From: Coriolopsis trogii
Taxonomy: Eukaryota; Basidiomycota; Agaricomycetes; Polyporales; Polyporaceae
Direction of reading: 5' to 3'
Length of the DNA: 64,000 nucleotides
Assembly: GCA_020543525.1 (NCBI GenBank)
Contig: JAHYIO010000006.1
Location: 868,001-932,000, forward strand
Positions 1 to 11,067 of the stretch are shown here, piece after piece; positions within the stretch are counted from its first letter, which is position 1; each line of letters starts with the position of its first letter. Under the pieces are notes generated by a model that saw nothing but the letters and a program-made list of their open reading frames with translations, was not told where the DNA came from and searched no databases. The position numbers and the translations under genes were made by a program.

Positions 1-409
1 AACGCAAGTATGGATTTGGCAGGGATGTGTACGGGTGGGATTCGGGATGGAGGATCCTGCGACACATGACGAGGACCGCTGGTCAAACGACAGCCGGCGC
101 GGTCTCGTGGTAGACCCAACGGCGCTGACTATGAGTATCCGCGACGATCTGGATCGAGAAGATGCCCCGGGAACGGTCGCACATACATGAGCTTCAGGTC
201 ATGCGATCTAACACGGAACGCACCTCGGCATTGATCATCCATAGTGGGCGTCTCGTCTGACGTTCGGTAGGGTATACCGCGTATGAATTGCAGACCCTCT
301 TTGCGCATGAGCAGTCGATCTCATACTTGACTTCCTTGGGCGCAAGTTACCGCAAAGATACACCTGCTCGACGCCGTACAATTTGACAGAGGGTGTGTTG
401 CGTCGGGCT
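1..409. other. left edge, no gene seen
   Basis: I see no convincing exon on either strand. The segment lies downstream of the minus-strand F-box gene and probably holds its 3' flank. Confidence 0.4.
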
Positions 410-1841
410 TCATCGTACAGTCTTGAAGGAGTCTATATGAGCAGGTCGTCGCCCTGCGTCAAACGCCGACAGCAATAGCCGTGAAGACATAGTGGACGTA
501 CAGTTGATGTTGATCGTGACTCTAACGCGTGCGCAAAGCCTGGGAAGCGTGGCCTGCACTTGACCGCAGAAGCGCTCCATCGCGGCGATCTCATCTTCCC
601 CCGTGTGCATAGTCCTGAAACTCAGATGCAACTCCTGCAACTCCTCAAACCGTGCTTGCTCGAATAAGGCCTCGAGGAGCTCAACAACCTCTGGAATTTC
701 TGCTATCAGATCACTGGCTTCTGGATCTTGGGAGACGTAGAGCGTCTCGAGATGCGCGGGTAGCCTCAGCAAGAGGGAGGAGAGCTCTTGCCACATTGTC
801 CCTCCAGTAGCAATCGTCAGTATGAGAACTTTCAAGTTAGTGAAGCGGAACAGCGGGAGTTCGGTGTAATCTGCAGCTGTCTTAGTATGTGGTATAAGGA
901 ACAGTATGGTGATGAGGAGACGTGCCATGCAGTGTCAGGCCTAACTCCGTCAGACACGGACCGATCGTCATCAGAAAGTACATAGAGTTTTGCTTCCAGG
1001 AGTCGTCGTCGCATCCGAACCGAAGAGTCCGCAGCGTTGTAGATGTGTCCGTTTTGAGGAGCCAATTTTGCAAAATAGCGGCCGTGTGGCTATCCGCAGA
1101 GGAACAACGAAGAGTAAGCCAGGACAGGGCAGGGCGCAAACACCGATCGGGTACAGGCAAGGGTGTCCCGCGAGGTATTGGCGGCCACCAGACGTCCCAG
1201 AACTCCAATTTATGTACATTGGGCAGTGCGGTGATGAGACGGCGCCCGAATGCGAAAGAGGGGAGCCTGCAGCGCAGCAATGACAATGTGTGGAGAGAAG
1301 AAAAGGTGGAGAGAGCGAGTGGTGCGCTCGGATGAGGTGGGTACAGAATCCAATTGGCGTCACAGATGAGCAACGTCCGGAGATTGGGCAAGTGACCAGC
1401 GAAGTCATGGATGACCCTGTGCGTGATTCTGCTCTCTGCTGGACGATCATCGTCCTCATCGGATATCCACAACGTTCGGAGATATGTCGAGCGAGCGAGT
1501 CGTGAGGCACCGTCCCCGCGGAGCGTCTCGGCCACAAGATCATCGTATGTCGAGTAATCTGCGATGGAGACCCACCGGAGCTGGTGAAGGAGATGCGCGC
1601 TTTTTGCCTTCCAGTCCCTGCAGACGAGCGAGCAGTTGGTCAACGACTCGCGATCTGGCCAGACGAACGTGATGACGAGGTCAGTGATCTCTGGCGGAAG
1701 CCGGGAAGAGATTTGGCTAGGAGGTGTGAAAGCCGGCGAGGCCGGTCTTTCATGATGCTTTCGAGCTTCGTTGTATGAGTTCGGTTTCGAGAAGGGACTC
1801 GCCGGATGGGCCACAGCAGTTTTCCGCAGTGTTGAGAGCAT
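410..1841 (-). CDS. F-box/leucine-rich-repeat-like protein (frame uncertain at one junction)
   Basis: Likely substrate adaptor of an SCF ubiquitin ligase, inferred from the family. The first ATG in the long frame is at 1841. About 43 residues in comes an F-box core (RLPPEITDLVITFVWPDRES, then NCSLVCRDW), followed by irregular leucine-rich segments such as HLPNLRTLLI and FTNLKVLILTI, as in mushroom F-box families. The reading frame changes near 882-930. A 45-nt candidate intron (GTCTCC...GACAG, about 931-887) does not preserve frame with a GT donor; a GC donor two bases upstream would. A second candidate intron near the end (GTACGT...GACGCAG, about 505-455) would replace the last residues before the stop at 410. 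The gene is therefore either intact with a GC-AG intron or a recent pseudogene. It is followed upstream by an F-box relic at 2.9 kb. Confidence 0.6.
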
Positions 1842-2826
1842 GATGTACTGCACGACGTCTAAGATGTTTGATTCGTTCAAGTCGTTTCGACTTATGGTTG
1901 TCCCTTGTTGTATGAGAAAAGCGTCAATCTCAATCTTCTGGAACGCGTGTTAGCAGCGTGTCAACCGAATAGAAGGGGCAGGATTGATAGAGACGCGAAC
2001 TTGTCGATGGGTTGCTCGTCCGTGGTAATGGCAACGTGCTGACTCGGAACTTCCTGCACCAACTACCTGGGATGCAGCGCCGATGCTGAGGCCGCGTGAT
2101 GCTTGATATGTCCAGGATCTGTGGCCTGGATGCGATATGATGGAGGCAATGAGAGCTGGATGCATGTCAGCTCAGTCTGCCCTGTGATCACGAGGTAAAA
2201 TACGCCACCATACCTGTTTTTGCACCCTGTTAGTTCGCCGCGAAGGGACTAGGAAAGCTTCGGAAGAATTAGGATATGACTGATAAGCTGACAACACCAG
2301 GAAAGTCAGCTTGACGTCGCGGTGGAGGATGCCTAGGATACGAACGTCTCTCTTTGGCTCCAACCGCGAACGTATCTGTGTCGGAAAGCAAGCTAATTAA
2401 GCGGATCCTTGCGCGCCTGTACATGGGACTCGTGCCAAGATTCGAGCTTCTTAGAAGACCATTTGCGAGTTTGCGCCCATGTCGTCGAGTTTCCAGACAC
2501 CTACAGGCATACCGGTATAATCTAGAACGCGTTCCATACCATTTCTAATATGTCATTTGTATGCGTGTCCAACCACACCGTACACGTCCTACGTGCCCGT
2601 CAGTTCTGGGTACTTGGGATGCTGGTAGATGATATAACGAACCATAGAATGTTCATCCGACCTTGGATGACACCATGTATGCGGTGGCACTCCCACACAG
2701 TCGCTTCCTCACCTAAAGTTGCCGTGTCTCAAGGAATCCTGACCACGATCTGACTGCATCAGGCGTCCTTGTGGACGACTGAGCCATGAAAGCTGTCTGA
2801 AACGAGTGTCGTAAATGAGTTCATCA
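1842..2826. other. intergenic, no gene seen
   Basis: Only short unrelated open frames are present, with no recognisable domain or well-ordered splice signals. Confidence 0.4.
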
Positions 2827-2970
2827 TCAATGTTTGGATAAGTCAGGGCTGTTGCGTGTTTGCCGGATTCCAGCGCAAACCAGGGAACAGGAGGAGAGTG
2901 GCCTAGTGAGGCGGTCCGGCCAGACTATCAATTCTACTAGTTTCCGGAACAATAGAGTCATCGCTATTGT
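2827..2970 (-). pseudogene. F-box relic
   Basis: A minus-strand stretch translates to a fragment with LVELIVWPDRLTRP and SSCSLVCAG. This matches the core of the F-box at 1.7 kb (DLVITFVWPDRES / NCSLVCRDW) in spacing and residues. The upstream LPPE element and all downstream LRR sequence are missing, and the frame ends 15 codons later. It is best read as a decayed copy of the neighbouring F-box family. Identification rests on about 30 residues. Confidence 0.5.
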
Positions 2971-3506
2971 GAGGACTACATCAGTGCAGTCCGAGTTGGA
3001 AGCAATCATGACCGACCATACCATACTATTGCGTTCACAAAGTGGGCAGTGGGGGATGCCAGCAAGTCGCGAGACCACTGCGGCACAGCGTTGTATATTG
3101 ATGCATGGGAACACTTCGCATAATGCTGATCGAGCCGAGTGCTCTGACGGATATGCCAAATGAGAGAATCGAGATACTATGCATAGCAGACTTTGGAAGG
3201 CGAGCGAGGAAGGAAGGAGAGCCCTCAGCGCAAACTTCAAGCCGTGGATCAAAGAGTACCGACGAGCGCTCGCAGCCGAGTTTAGCCCGGCCCGCGGCCC
3301 GCCACAGTCCTTGAAAATAGGACTACGAACCCAAAACAAAGCTGTCGCGCACAACAAACTCGCAACAACTGCCACGTGTTTGACGGTGCACATATGCATC
3401 TGAGGTACAGCATGGGAGCATTTGATACAGTGTGATACAGTGCAATATAGTACAGTGAGAGCGTATGCATTCAATCTTGCTTGATCTTCTCGCCTTTCTG
3501 CAAACA
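2971..3506. other. intergenic, no gene seen
   Basis: No supported exon. The minus-strand frame that continues from the F-box relic has no recognisable content here. Confidence 0.35.
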
Positions 3507-3806
3507 TTAATCACCTTCAATACATGTATCTTCTTGGTGAACCATTTTGTTGCTCACCTGTGCTTGCCCGGTCTCTCCTAGATGTTCAGCACCACCAGAT
3601 TCCTTGAAGTAGCCTACCAGAAGTATGTCAGTCAATGCGGATAGAGAGAATGTGGTCAGCAACGGACCTCCTCTCTGCTGCTTGTCCGGAACGCCCTTAG
3701 GGTGGTCACCTTCGATGTTAGAGACTCCCATAGGCTGCTCCGAGTTGTTGCCCGTTGCCTCAAGAGGCGGGGACGATGTTCCGAACGTCTGACCTGCGGA
3801 GGACAT
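3507..3806 (-). CDS. small hydrophilic protein, 81 aa
   Basis: Two exons (3806-3668 and 3613-3507) are joined by an intron with donor GTCCGT, branch-like TTGACTGAC and acceptor GGTAG. Together they give exactly 82 codons with the stop. The product is glycine- and charge-rich (NIEGDHPKGVPDKQQRGG, then YFKESGGAEHLGETGQAQ), with no signal peptide or membrane segment. The composition recalls small stress- or sporulation-associated fungal proteins, but I do not assign a function. A TATA-like box lies 65 nt upstream of the ATG. It shares a 266-bp divergent promoter region with the reductase gene at 4073. Confidence 0.6.
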   Translation of the reverse strand: MSSAGQTFGTSSPPLEATGNNSEQPMGVSNIEGDHPKGVPDKQQRGGPLLTTFSLSALTDILLVGYFKESGGAEHLGETGQAQVSNKMVHQEDTCIEGD

Positions 3807-3870
3807 GTTGTCGATATCGATGTAGGTGGTCGAAAGTAGGATTGTAGGCCAAAGTGGTCAGGACGGAAGG

Positions 3871-3878
3871 CTTATATG
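3871..3878 (-). promoter_or_regulatory. TATA-like box of the 3806 gene
   Basis: On the minus strand this reads CATATAAG, 65 nt upstream of the ATG at 3806. Position and sequence suit a fungal TATA element. Confidence 0.45.
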
Positions 3879-4072
3879 CGCGCGGAGGGGTGGATTGCTG
3901 CTCCCAACTCTTGATGACCGTCCATGATGTCATACCCTGCGGCCACGTGGCAAGGCGATCGAGATCAGAGATACCTTCGGCGAAACCCGAGTGGCCACGT
4001 TGAGGAGGACCATCACTTGCGTCCTCGCCTGAGTGGACAACTCTGCTCAAGAACACCCGCCTAGCTAAAGAG

Positions 4073-5482
4073 ATGCGTATAATAGTCACAGGTACGCATC
4101 CTCGACGAAGAAGTAAAGCGACAGGAATCTCCTTGACTTATTCACCTCGCTTCTGTAGGCGCATCAGGTGTACTCGGCTCTGCCGTCTACGCTGCATTCA
4201 GATCGGCTGGACATACCACGCTGGGGCTCGCTAATTCGCGACCTACTGAGGAGCTCAAAAAGCTCGACCTCCTCGATCATGCTGCAACTGAGAATCTCTT
4301 CTCGGACTTTAAGCCAGATTGTACGTAAGCGACCCAAGCGATGTCTGATGTCTTATTGATACCAGACTCTCACATCGCCCTTCCAGGGGTTATTCACTGC
4401 GCTGCTGAGAGGAGACCTGACGTAGCGGAGAAGGTAAAGTTACTTGCGTAGTCTGTATGGAAATGTCTCAATTCTCTTCTCAAGGATCCCGCAGCTACCC
4501 GAAAAGTGCGCTTCGCGAACCAACGACGATGATTTAGCACTGACTCCGAAGTCTACGAAGATCAACGTCTCAGTGCCCGAGAACCTGGCGAATCTCTCCA
4601 AGTCACTCAAATTCAAGCTCGTATACATCTCCACAGGTATGACGAGACACGCCGGGTGCTCGACAAGGCTGACCACTGCTGCTGATGTTCGTCGCGATCT
4701 TAGACTACGTCTTTGACGGCACGTCACCACCATATACGCCCTCATCTGCCCAGAACCCAGTCAACTTGTACGGACAAACGAAGCGGGACGGCGAGCTCGC
4801 CGTCCTCGGCGTCTCTGGCGCGAAATCGATTGTTCTCCGTGTACCCGTCCTGTGAGCCATCTCATCCATCAGGGAATCTCGGACTGCAAGAAGGGCGACT
4901 TACGCGAAGCCAAATAGATACGGCCCAGCACCGAAGAACTCAGACAGCGCTGTGAACATCCTGCTCGACGTCGTGAGCGACCAGAGCGGGAAACAGTACA
5001 AGATGGACCACTACGCAACGCGGTACCCAACCAACGTCCTCGATATTGCAGACTTCCTCGTCCGCCTCAGCTGTGAGCTTTCATCCTGTTTGGTTTTTCC
5101 TCGTCTCCGAACTGGTAGCTGACTGTTACTCGCAACGTAGCGCTACCCCCGTCGCGCGTGGTTCCTCCAATCGTGCACTACTCTGCCGAGGAACCTTTCA
5201 CGAAGTACGAGATGTGTCTCATCTTCGCGCGTATTCTCGGCGTGCCCCATGCGCACATCATCGCCGACGCTGAACCACCCAAGGTACCGTCTTGTATCCT
5301 TGTCTAGTCCGGCTGTACGCTGACTACGCTTCTGGATGCTGATCGCACAGGACGGCACGCCGCGTCCGCAGAACACGCAGCTGTACGTGCATGAGACAGA
5401 GGACCTGATGGAAGGCTTTGGCGGGCTTGGGTGGAACCCATTCGAGGAATGGTGGACCAACCACTTAGATAGCAAACAGTAA
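4073..5482 (+). CDS. RmlD/MAT2B-like NAD(P)-binding reductase, 300 aa
   Basis: Extended short-chain dehydrogenase of the RmlD substrate-binding family. The closest known relatives are dTDP-4-dehydrorhamnose reductase and the regulatory beta subunit of methionine adenosyltransferase (MAT2B). Nine exons: 4073-4091, 4159-4320, 4387-4433, 4485-4505, 4561-4636, 4704-4851, 4918-5072, 5141-5283, 5351-5482; they sum to 301 codons including the stop. The N terminus has the nucleotide-binding GASGVLG motif (GxxGxxG) at residues 7-13. HCAAERRPDVAEK, YISTDYVFDG and the catalytic-type YGQTK (YxxxK) follow in the expected order, then LRVPVLYGPAP. The length fits MAT2B. Whether it is catalytic or regulatory cannot be told from sequence. 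Frames are clean across eight introns. Confidence 0.9.
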
Positions 5483-6121
5483 GTACGGGACACGTGAGGC
5501 GTAGACGGAGCCTGGATGGGAGGAGCAACAAATTACGAGCAAGCGTTGCAGTCGTCAGGTATTGTATGATATGTATGATCATGCAGATCCCACATCATTG
5601 TCTGTCCGGGAAGTACCAGCGCAGTCCGGTGTGTTCTCGGAGTCAAGAAGGCTTCTCCCAGCAGTTTACACCCGCCATTATGGAGCTGACAGACGCATAC
5701 TAGCAGCCCTAGACTCTAGTACATTCTCTGTTCTCGAGTGTGCCACTCTCCCTCAGAATAGAAGGAGCGCTGTGAACAAGGTTCCGAGTCCGAGATCACG
5801 AGCTCCAGGGAAGTTTGATGCAGTGGCCCAGCGTTCACAGAATTTCCAACGCACCCAAGCAAGCATATCTGCGCCCGACGGCGTCGCACGACGCGTGTAC
5901 ATCCGTCATCCTTGGCTTGCACTCGGCTTAGACGCCATCTACATCCAGGGACTGTCCCCCGGTGACTATAGTGGCTTGCACACTCAAGCTCCCAACTCTT
6001 AACTTGTCAGATAACGGCGAGAGCACCTTATCGTGAGTGTTGTACTCCTCTCTCCTGTTCTATAAAGTTTAGGCTCAGCGTTTCGCATGGACATCGTTAT
6101 AATAACTCATAGCGAATCGCG
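5483..6121. other. intergenic between reductase and PNPOx genes
   Basis: It holds the 3' flank of the reductase and the promoter of the gene at 6122. A 146-codon open frame at 5562-6002 has no domain, no good start context and biased composition, so I do not call it. Confidence 0.4.
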
Positions 6122-7156
6122 ATGGGCCAATTCTATGACACGATACCGGAATCGCTGATCCCGTGGATCCGCAAACAAGAGATGTTCTTCGTGGCCACGG
6201 CGCCCCTCAGCGAGACCGGCCATGTCAACGTCTCCCCCAAAGGACTCCACGGGACCTTCCACGTCGTCAACCCCACGCGTGCGTGGTACCAGGACTGCAC
6301 CGGAAGCGGTACGTTCTCCCATTTGGACCGTACCGAATCCCGATGACACTCAAGCTCTCACTTTGGTTGGGCACTGCTGCCCTGGCAGGTGTGGAGACCA
6401 TATCGCACCTGAGGGAGAACAGGAGGATCACAATCATGTTCTGTGCCTACGAAGGTGCCGCGCGGATCCTCCGCCTGTTCGGAACGGGCACTGTGCACGA
6501 GTTCGGGACTCCCGAGTACAACGAGCTCATCACGCCCGACCAACGCCTCCCCGGCTCGCGCGCCGCAATCGTCATCGAAGTGCACAAGGTCGGCACTGTG
6601 CGTACTGCCCTTCTATCTCTCTGATATGCCTAATGCTGTGTTCTGTCGCCAATCTGACCTTGGGCAGAGTTGCGGGTTCGCCGTCCCACTCTACACGTTC
6701 AAGTCGCACCGCACCGCGCTCACGAACATCGCAGAAAAGATGGAAATCCCGGACCGTAAGCTCGCAGAAGATCAGGCGAGCTGCGAGACGGAGGAGGTGC
6801 TCGTCGAAAGCGGCAAGTCGCGCGTCTATCCAAAAGACGGCATGAAAGGGTACTGGGCAAAGTCGAACGCGAAGTCGATCGACGGCCTCCCTGGGTTGAA
6901 CGTCGCGCCTTTTGTGGACGTGGTGCCAAGGGCGGGCGTTGTGCCCAAAGGTGTTGCGGAGCCGCCGAGCGATGGGTCGGTGGTCATCCTTGGAGTCAAG
7001 TTCCCGAGGGAGAGGGTGAGGCTGCTCTTGGAGCCTACGAGCAAGGAGGAGGTTGTGAGGCTGGGGATCGTGTTTGTGTTGGGAGTCTTCGCTGCCACGT
7101 TCTATGGACGACTGCTCAATTCGTCTGAGTGGCACGCGAAGATGCTCTCGCTTTGA
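6122..7156 (+). CDS. PNPOx-fold (pyridoxamine 5'-phosphate oxidase-like) protein, 294 aa
   Basis: Flavin-binding split-barrel protein of the fungal PNPOx-like family. Three exons (6122-6308, 6389-6597, 6668-7156) sum to 295 codons. Diagnostic blocks are MGQFYDTIPESLIPWIRKQ at the N terminus, FVATAPLSETGHVNVSPKG, a middle RITIMFCAYEGAARILRLFG block, and SCGFAVPLY just after the second intron. The C terminus adds a hydrophobic stretch (LGIVFVLGVFAATFYGRLL, about residues 270-288), which suggests a tail anchor to a membrane. Family members bind FMN or related cofactors; the substrate is unknown. The start at 6122 opens directly on conserved sequence. Confidence 0.85.
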
Positions 7157-8455
7157 GCAATGCCTTTTGGAGTGCATTGCTGGTACATCTCTTATGATAC
7201 TCTATACAACTCATCTACTGAATGTCACTCGGAAGCCCGCGGCCCGTCACTTCGTGGCAGCCATAGTTCAGAGCCACTGTCAGCAACCTCAAAGCCTAGA
7301 GCAGGCGAGATATTAGATGTTCGAGATGGTTACGGGGTAGATGTACGACTCGCCGTCGAATGTATTGTCAAGTAAGTATCTGACTTGGTTTGCACACAGC
7401 CTACAGGCTGCGCTCTCTCGGCGAAACCCGAGCGGCTGTCCCCCGGTACAATGGCGCCTCTCCTTCGAAGTTGTCCACCATCTTCTCCTGATCTTCCCAC
7501 TATAATGGCCAGATTGCTTCCTCTTAGGCGACAATGTTGCAAGATACTGCAAAGTCGCTGCATATGTTTTTTCTCAAGGGGTCTTTGCTCGGACATCCCG
7601 ATAAAAGATGAAGGCCACAGACTTGGGTACACTGACGACAAGACTCTTCCCAATTCGAAGACAGATGAGCGGCGATAAGGACCTCCATCATGATGATGCA
7701 CTACTCCGTTATGTCTGAGGAAATTCAGTTGGGCGAACGATACGTAGACTCATCAAGAACTGTGTCTCTTGCGATGAACTTCAGGTTCGTTGTCGGCAAT
7801 TTTGACTCTTCTGCGCAAACCTCTCTCCGCCGACGTTATACGGGAAACAGATGCCGCAGAGCCGGACGCACCTCTGTCGCGCATGCCATTCCCTCGACAG
7901 GCAGCCTCCTGGCTACTCTGACGTCAGGAGCATTGCCCCATTCCGTTTGTGCCTCCAGGTACGTCGATGAAAACTTTGTACACGGTCTTCATCTGTTAAA
8001 TCCGTCCACATACCTATCATCTGCCAAAGAAACCGGTGCTGCGGTCGCGTAACCGCCGTCTGAATTCTCAGGACTATCCTGGCTACGATGATCATCTGTT
8101 TCGCGGTGGTCGTGTAACGCGCACAAGACAATCCATTCCTGCTATCCTCAATACGCCGGGCTTCTCTTCACTATATTGTGGACGCACACTTCTTGCATTT
8201 AACGCTATTGTCACTTCATTTGCGCTGCTTGTCCCTGAGCTTGCTCTGTCTCAAAGTCTCATGAACTGCACCACTGTTGGTCAGGTGAAACAGGGTCTTC
8301 ATACCCCCTCATGTCAACCTGCTCTTTCCTAGACGACCGGCATGACATGCTTCTGTCATATGCGGCTGGACGCCGCTGCCAGGCGAAGAGTTGATGTCGA
8401 AGCCTGTTAATAGTCAGAGATGGGGGCTATGATCAGGATTCCCTGATACGCGACA
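7157..8455. other. 1.3 kb with no supported gene
   Basis: Several 60-120 codon open frames overlap on both strands, but none carries a domain, signal peptide or coherent intron chain. It may hold long UTRs. Confidence 0.4.
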
Positions 8456-8463
8456 TTTATACA
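8456..8463 (+). promoter_or_regulatory. TATA-like box of the 8533 gene
   Basis: TTTATACA lies about 70-77 nt upstream of the ATG at 8533. Confidence 0.4.
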
Positions 8464-8532
8464 GCACCACTACGGTGTTCACCCGGACGTACGCTCACGA
8501 TTCTGTATCCTGGGTTCGCTCCGCCTGTCAGG

Positions 8533-10015
8533 ATGTCTCTTCCCGTCCTCATCGTCCTCCTGCTGTGTGCGGTACGCGCACCAACGACTCGGGCACAGAT
8601 TACTACTGCGGTGTGTGGGAAGGAGTTCGACTGGGTAGGACACCTCGCTGCTCCCCTCTTCTCCCGCCTTTCTCAATGGCTGACGCATTATCTCCGTTGC
8701 TCAGATGACGAACTCCATGGGGCAGAACCCTTGCTTGGTCACTGCCTGGTTGTTTGTGCCATGCTATGGGGTTGGAAACGGTGAGTTCATTACGCTTCCA
8801 GAACAAATCAATCCCTCATATGGACATTGGCCTTGGAGATTCGTCGGTTGATGCGAGTGGCCCTGGTTTTTCTTATCAGGGTCCTCAAGACACTGACCCA
8901 TATGAGGCTTCACCTTGCGACTGTAACACTGTACTGTACTCGACGTTGGCCGCTTGCGCTTTCTGCCAACGTGGCGACATTGATACGTACGTATATCTGC
9001 TATGTACACATGTGCTAGCTTGTCCACAATATCACATACGACGCCAACAGCTGGCCGATATACTCAACCAACTGCTCAGGCCATGTCCATATCGAAGAGT
9101 AAGACTGGTTGTCATTCTGCTGGGAGGGACACGTCGCTCATATCACGCGCTGCGCGCAGGTATCCGGAAAATATCCCTGGAGGAACCGCGATACCCGCAT
9201 GGGCTTTCCTGGACGTCACAGTAAGCAACTAATCGGAACCCCTGTGCGGCGAGAATTCAAATCTTGCTTGGATCAGACTAACAGCACGTTCAACGTGGAC
9301 GCCGCAAAAGCCCTCGCAGACCAAGGTCAGTAAAGAATCCGCCGAAAAAAACAATCAGGATCTCGTGCACAGCTGAACGACACGCTTGCGATTTTACGCA
9401 GATCCCCCAGACATCACCGCCACGTCCACTTCCACGTCCGCAACGTCGACGTCAACGACAATGACTAGTAAGTCATCTCAGAACTCGCAACCCACGACCG
9501 CACCCACCGTCTCTCCTTCGCCATCACCCACTTCCACTGGGATCGCAGCCCCGCAGAGCAACTCCTCCATAGGACCGATCGTCGGCGGGGTCGTCGGCGG
9601 CGTGTTGGGCGTGCTCCTTACGGGGGTCCTCCTGTTCTATGTCTACCTCCGCCATCGACGTATCCGCGCCGAGACGCTCAAACGGACCATGCGGCAAACG
9701 GGCAGTGGCAGCAGCGACTCACATTCGACCGTCGTCATCGGATATCCGCTCACTCCGACGAGCGCGAAGAGTCGGGGTGGAGGGATGTACTACGTGAGTA
9801 TTCCCTACAATGCCCTCTCCCGCTATCCCCTACGTTCGTAACAGTAACGACTGAACATCCTTTCCCAGGACGCGAACGATCCACGCACCTTCCCGCCCCC
9901 GGCCGGGCTTGGGCAAGCACATTCGGCGGCTGTCACCAGTCCAACGTCTGCTGGTATCCCTAACCGAGCTGGGCCTCCAGTCGCCCCCTTCTACAAAGGT
10001 TATCCGCAGGTGTAA
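8533..10015 (+). CDS. secreted single-pass membrane protein with cysteine-rich ectodomain and Ser/Thr stalk, 340 aa
   Basis: Eight exons (8533-8634, 8705-8780, 8839-8986, 9051-9098, 9160-9220, 9277-9325, 9402-9793, 9869-10015) sum to 341 codons. The N terminus is a signal peptide (MSLPVLIVLLLCAVRAPTTRAQ). The ectodomain has the Agaricomycete pattern MTNSMGQNPCLVTAWL, then PCDCNTVLYSTLAACAFCQ and WPIYSTNC. A Thr/Ser-rich mucin-like stalk follows (TSTSATSTSTTMTS...). Next is a glycine/valine transmembrane helix (GPIVGGVVGGVLGVLLTGVL), a basic stop-transfer segment (RHRRIRAE) and a proline-rich cytoplasmic tail. The family is widespread in mushrooms and functionally uncharacterised; a wall-sensing or adhesion role is only a guess. 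The exon-3 acceptor (TTGGAG) is the least certain splice site. Confidence 0.82.
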
Positions 10016-11067
10016 CATGCATGGGACGCTTCGCGACCTTTCTCGCGGCGGACATCGCTATCTGTAGATCATGTCTTCGACTTGCACATCCGAGTCACTC
10101 ATTCAAATGCCCTCCAGCCTCTCTCGTTCGTTTACCCCTCTTTGTCCTATTGCGTCGTCTGTAGTTGTAATCACGGACTGGTTGCGTTGCGAATCCAGTG
10201 TTCGGGTTCTGTTACCTGTACACAGCACAGCAATCCCTGTCATAATCGTCATTCGTCGCCACCGCTTTCTCTCGCGTATTTGTGGAGCCACTGATTTTGA
10301 CACCCAGTGGCATGGCAGAGATGGCATCGCGACTCGCACGCTCTTCTAGCTCACTTTGACATTCTGAACGACATACATATGTATCCCCATAGCCCGAGTG
10401 GCTCAGCTAGTGCCAATGATCACCGCCATGGCGTTGCATGCCTTGTTCGCGTGATGTTACCTTTTCCACGATGAACCGCCGTTCCACCAAGCCTGCCGTG
10501 GCTCCGTTACATAGAGTCAGAACGAAAAGAGGGGTCTTCAATTCTTCTTCGAGAGCCTGAATGACGAACTAAGACGCCTCGCAGAGATGGGACGGCACAG
10601 AGTATACTTGTCTGCCCAACGAGATGAAGGCATGCGTCTTCCCGCATTCATGCATCGAGCGCCGCGCTCCCGGGACCACGGCAATCCAGACGTCCAATCC
10701 GAGGGCGACGTCAGGGAGCGCATCCCCCCGAAGTCTTCGAGCAAACTTCGCCTCGACAGCCACCGAGTTGAGCTGCCATGGATGTACTCAGTGGGTCGAC
10801 CGCGACGACGGTCAGCGGGGAATCAATCGGTTCCCGTCGACCTCGCGGCCCTCCACCGCGCAATTGCTATCGCGGCCACAGGCTTCTAGCTGCTGCTCTT
10901 CGATTTGGCTGCACCGCGACAGGGACCGCATGGACGGGGAGCCTCAAAAAAGCGTCGGGCACTAATTGGAGATTGCTCGACTTTCTCTTGCTCCTCCCAG
11001 CGTTTGTGCATCTCCGCCCCGTTGGAAACCTCTCCCCGGTCCTCTCCAGCTGTAGCCAGTGGCTGGC
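10016..11067. other. intergenic, no supported gene
   Basis: Overlapping open frames on both strands between 10.07 and 11.0 kb lack domains. The last few hundred bases should include the promoter of the 7-TM gene. Confidence 0.4.
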
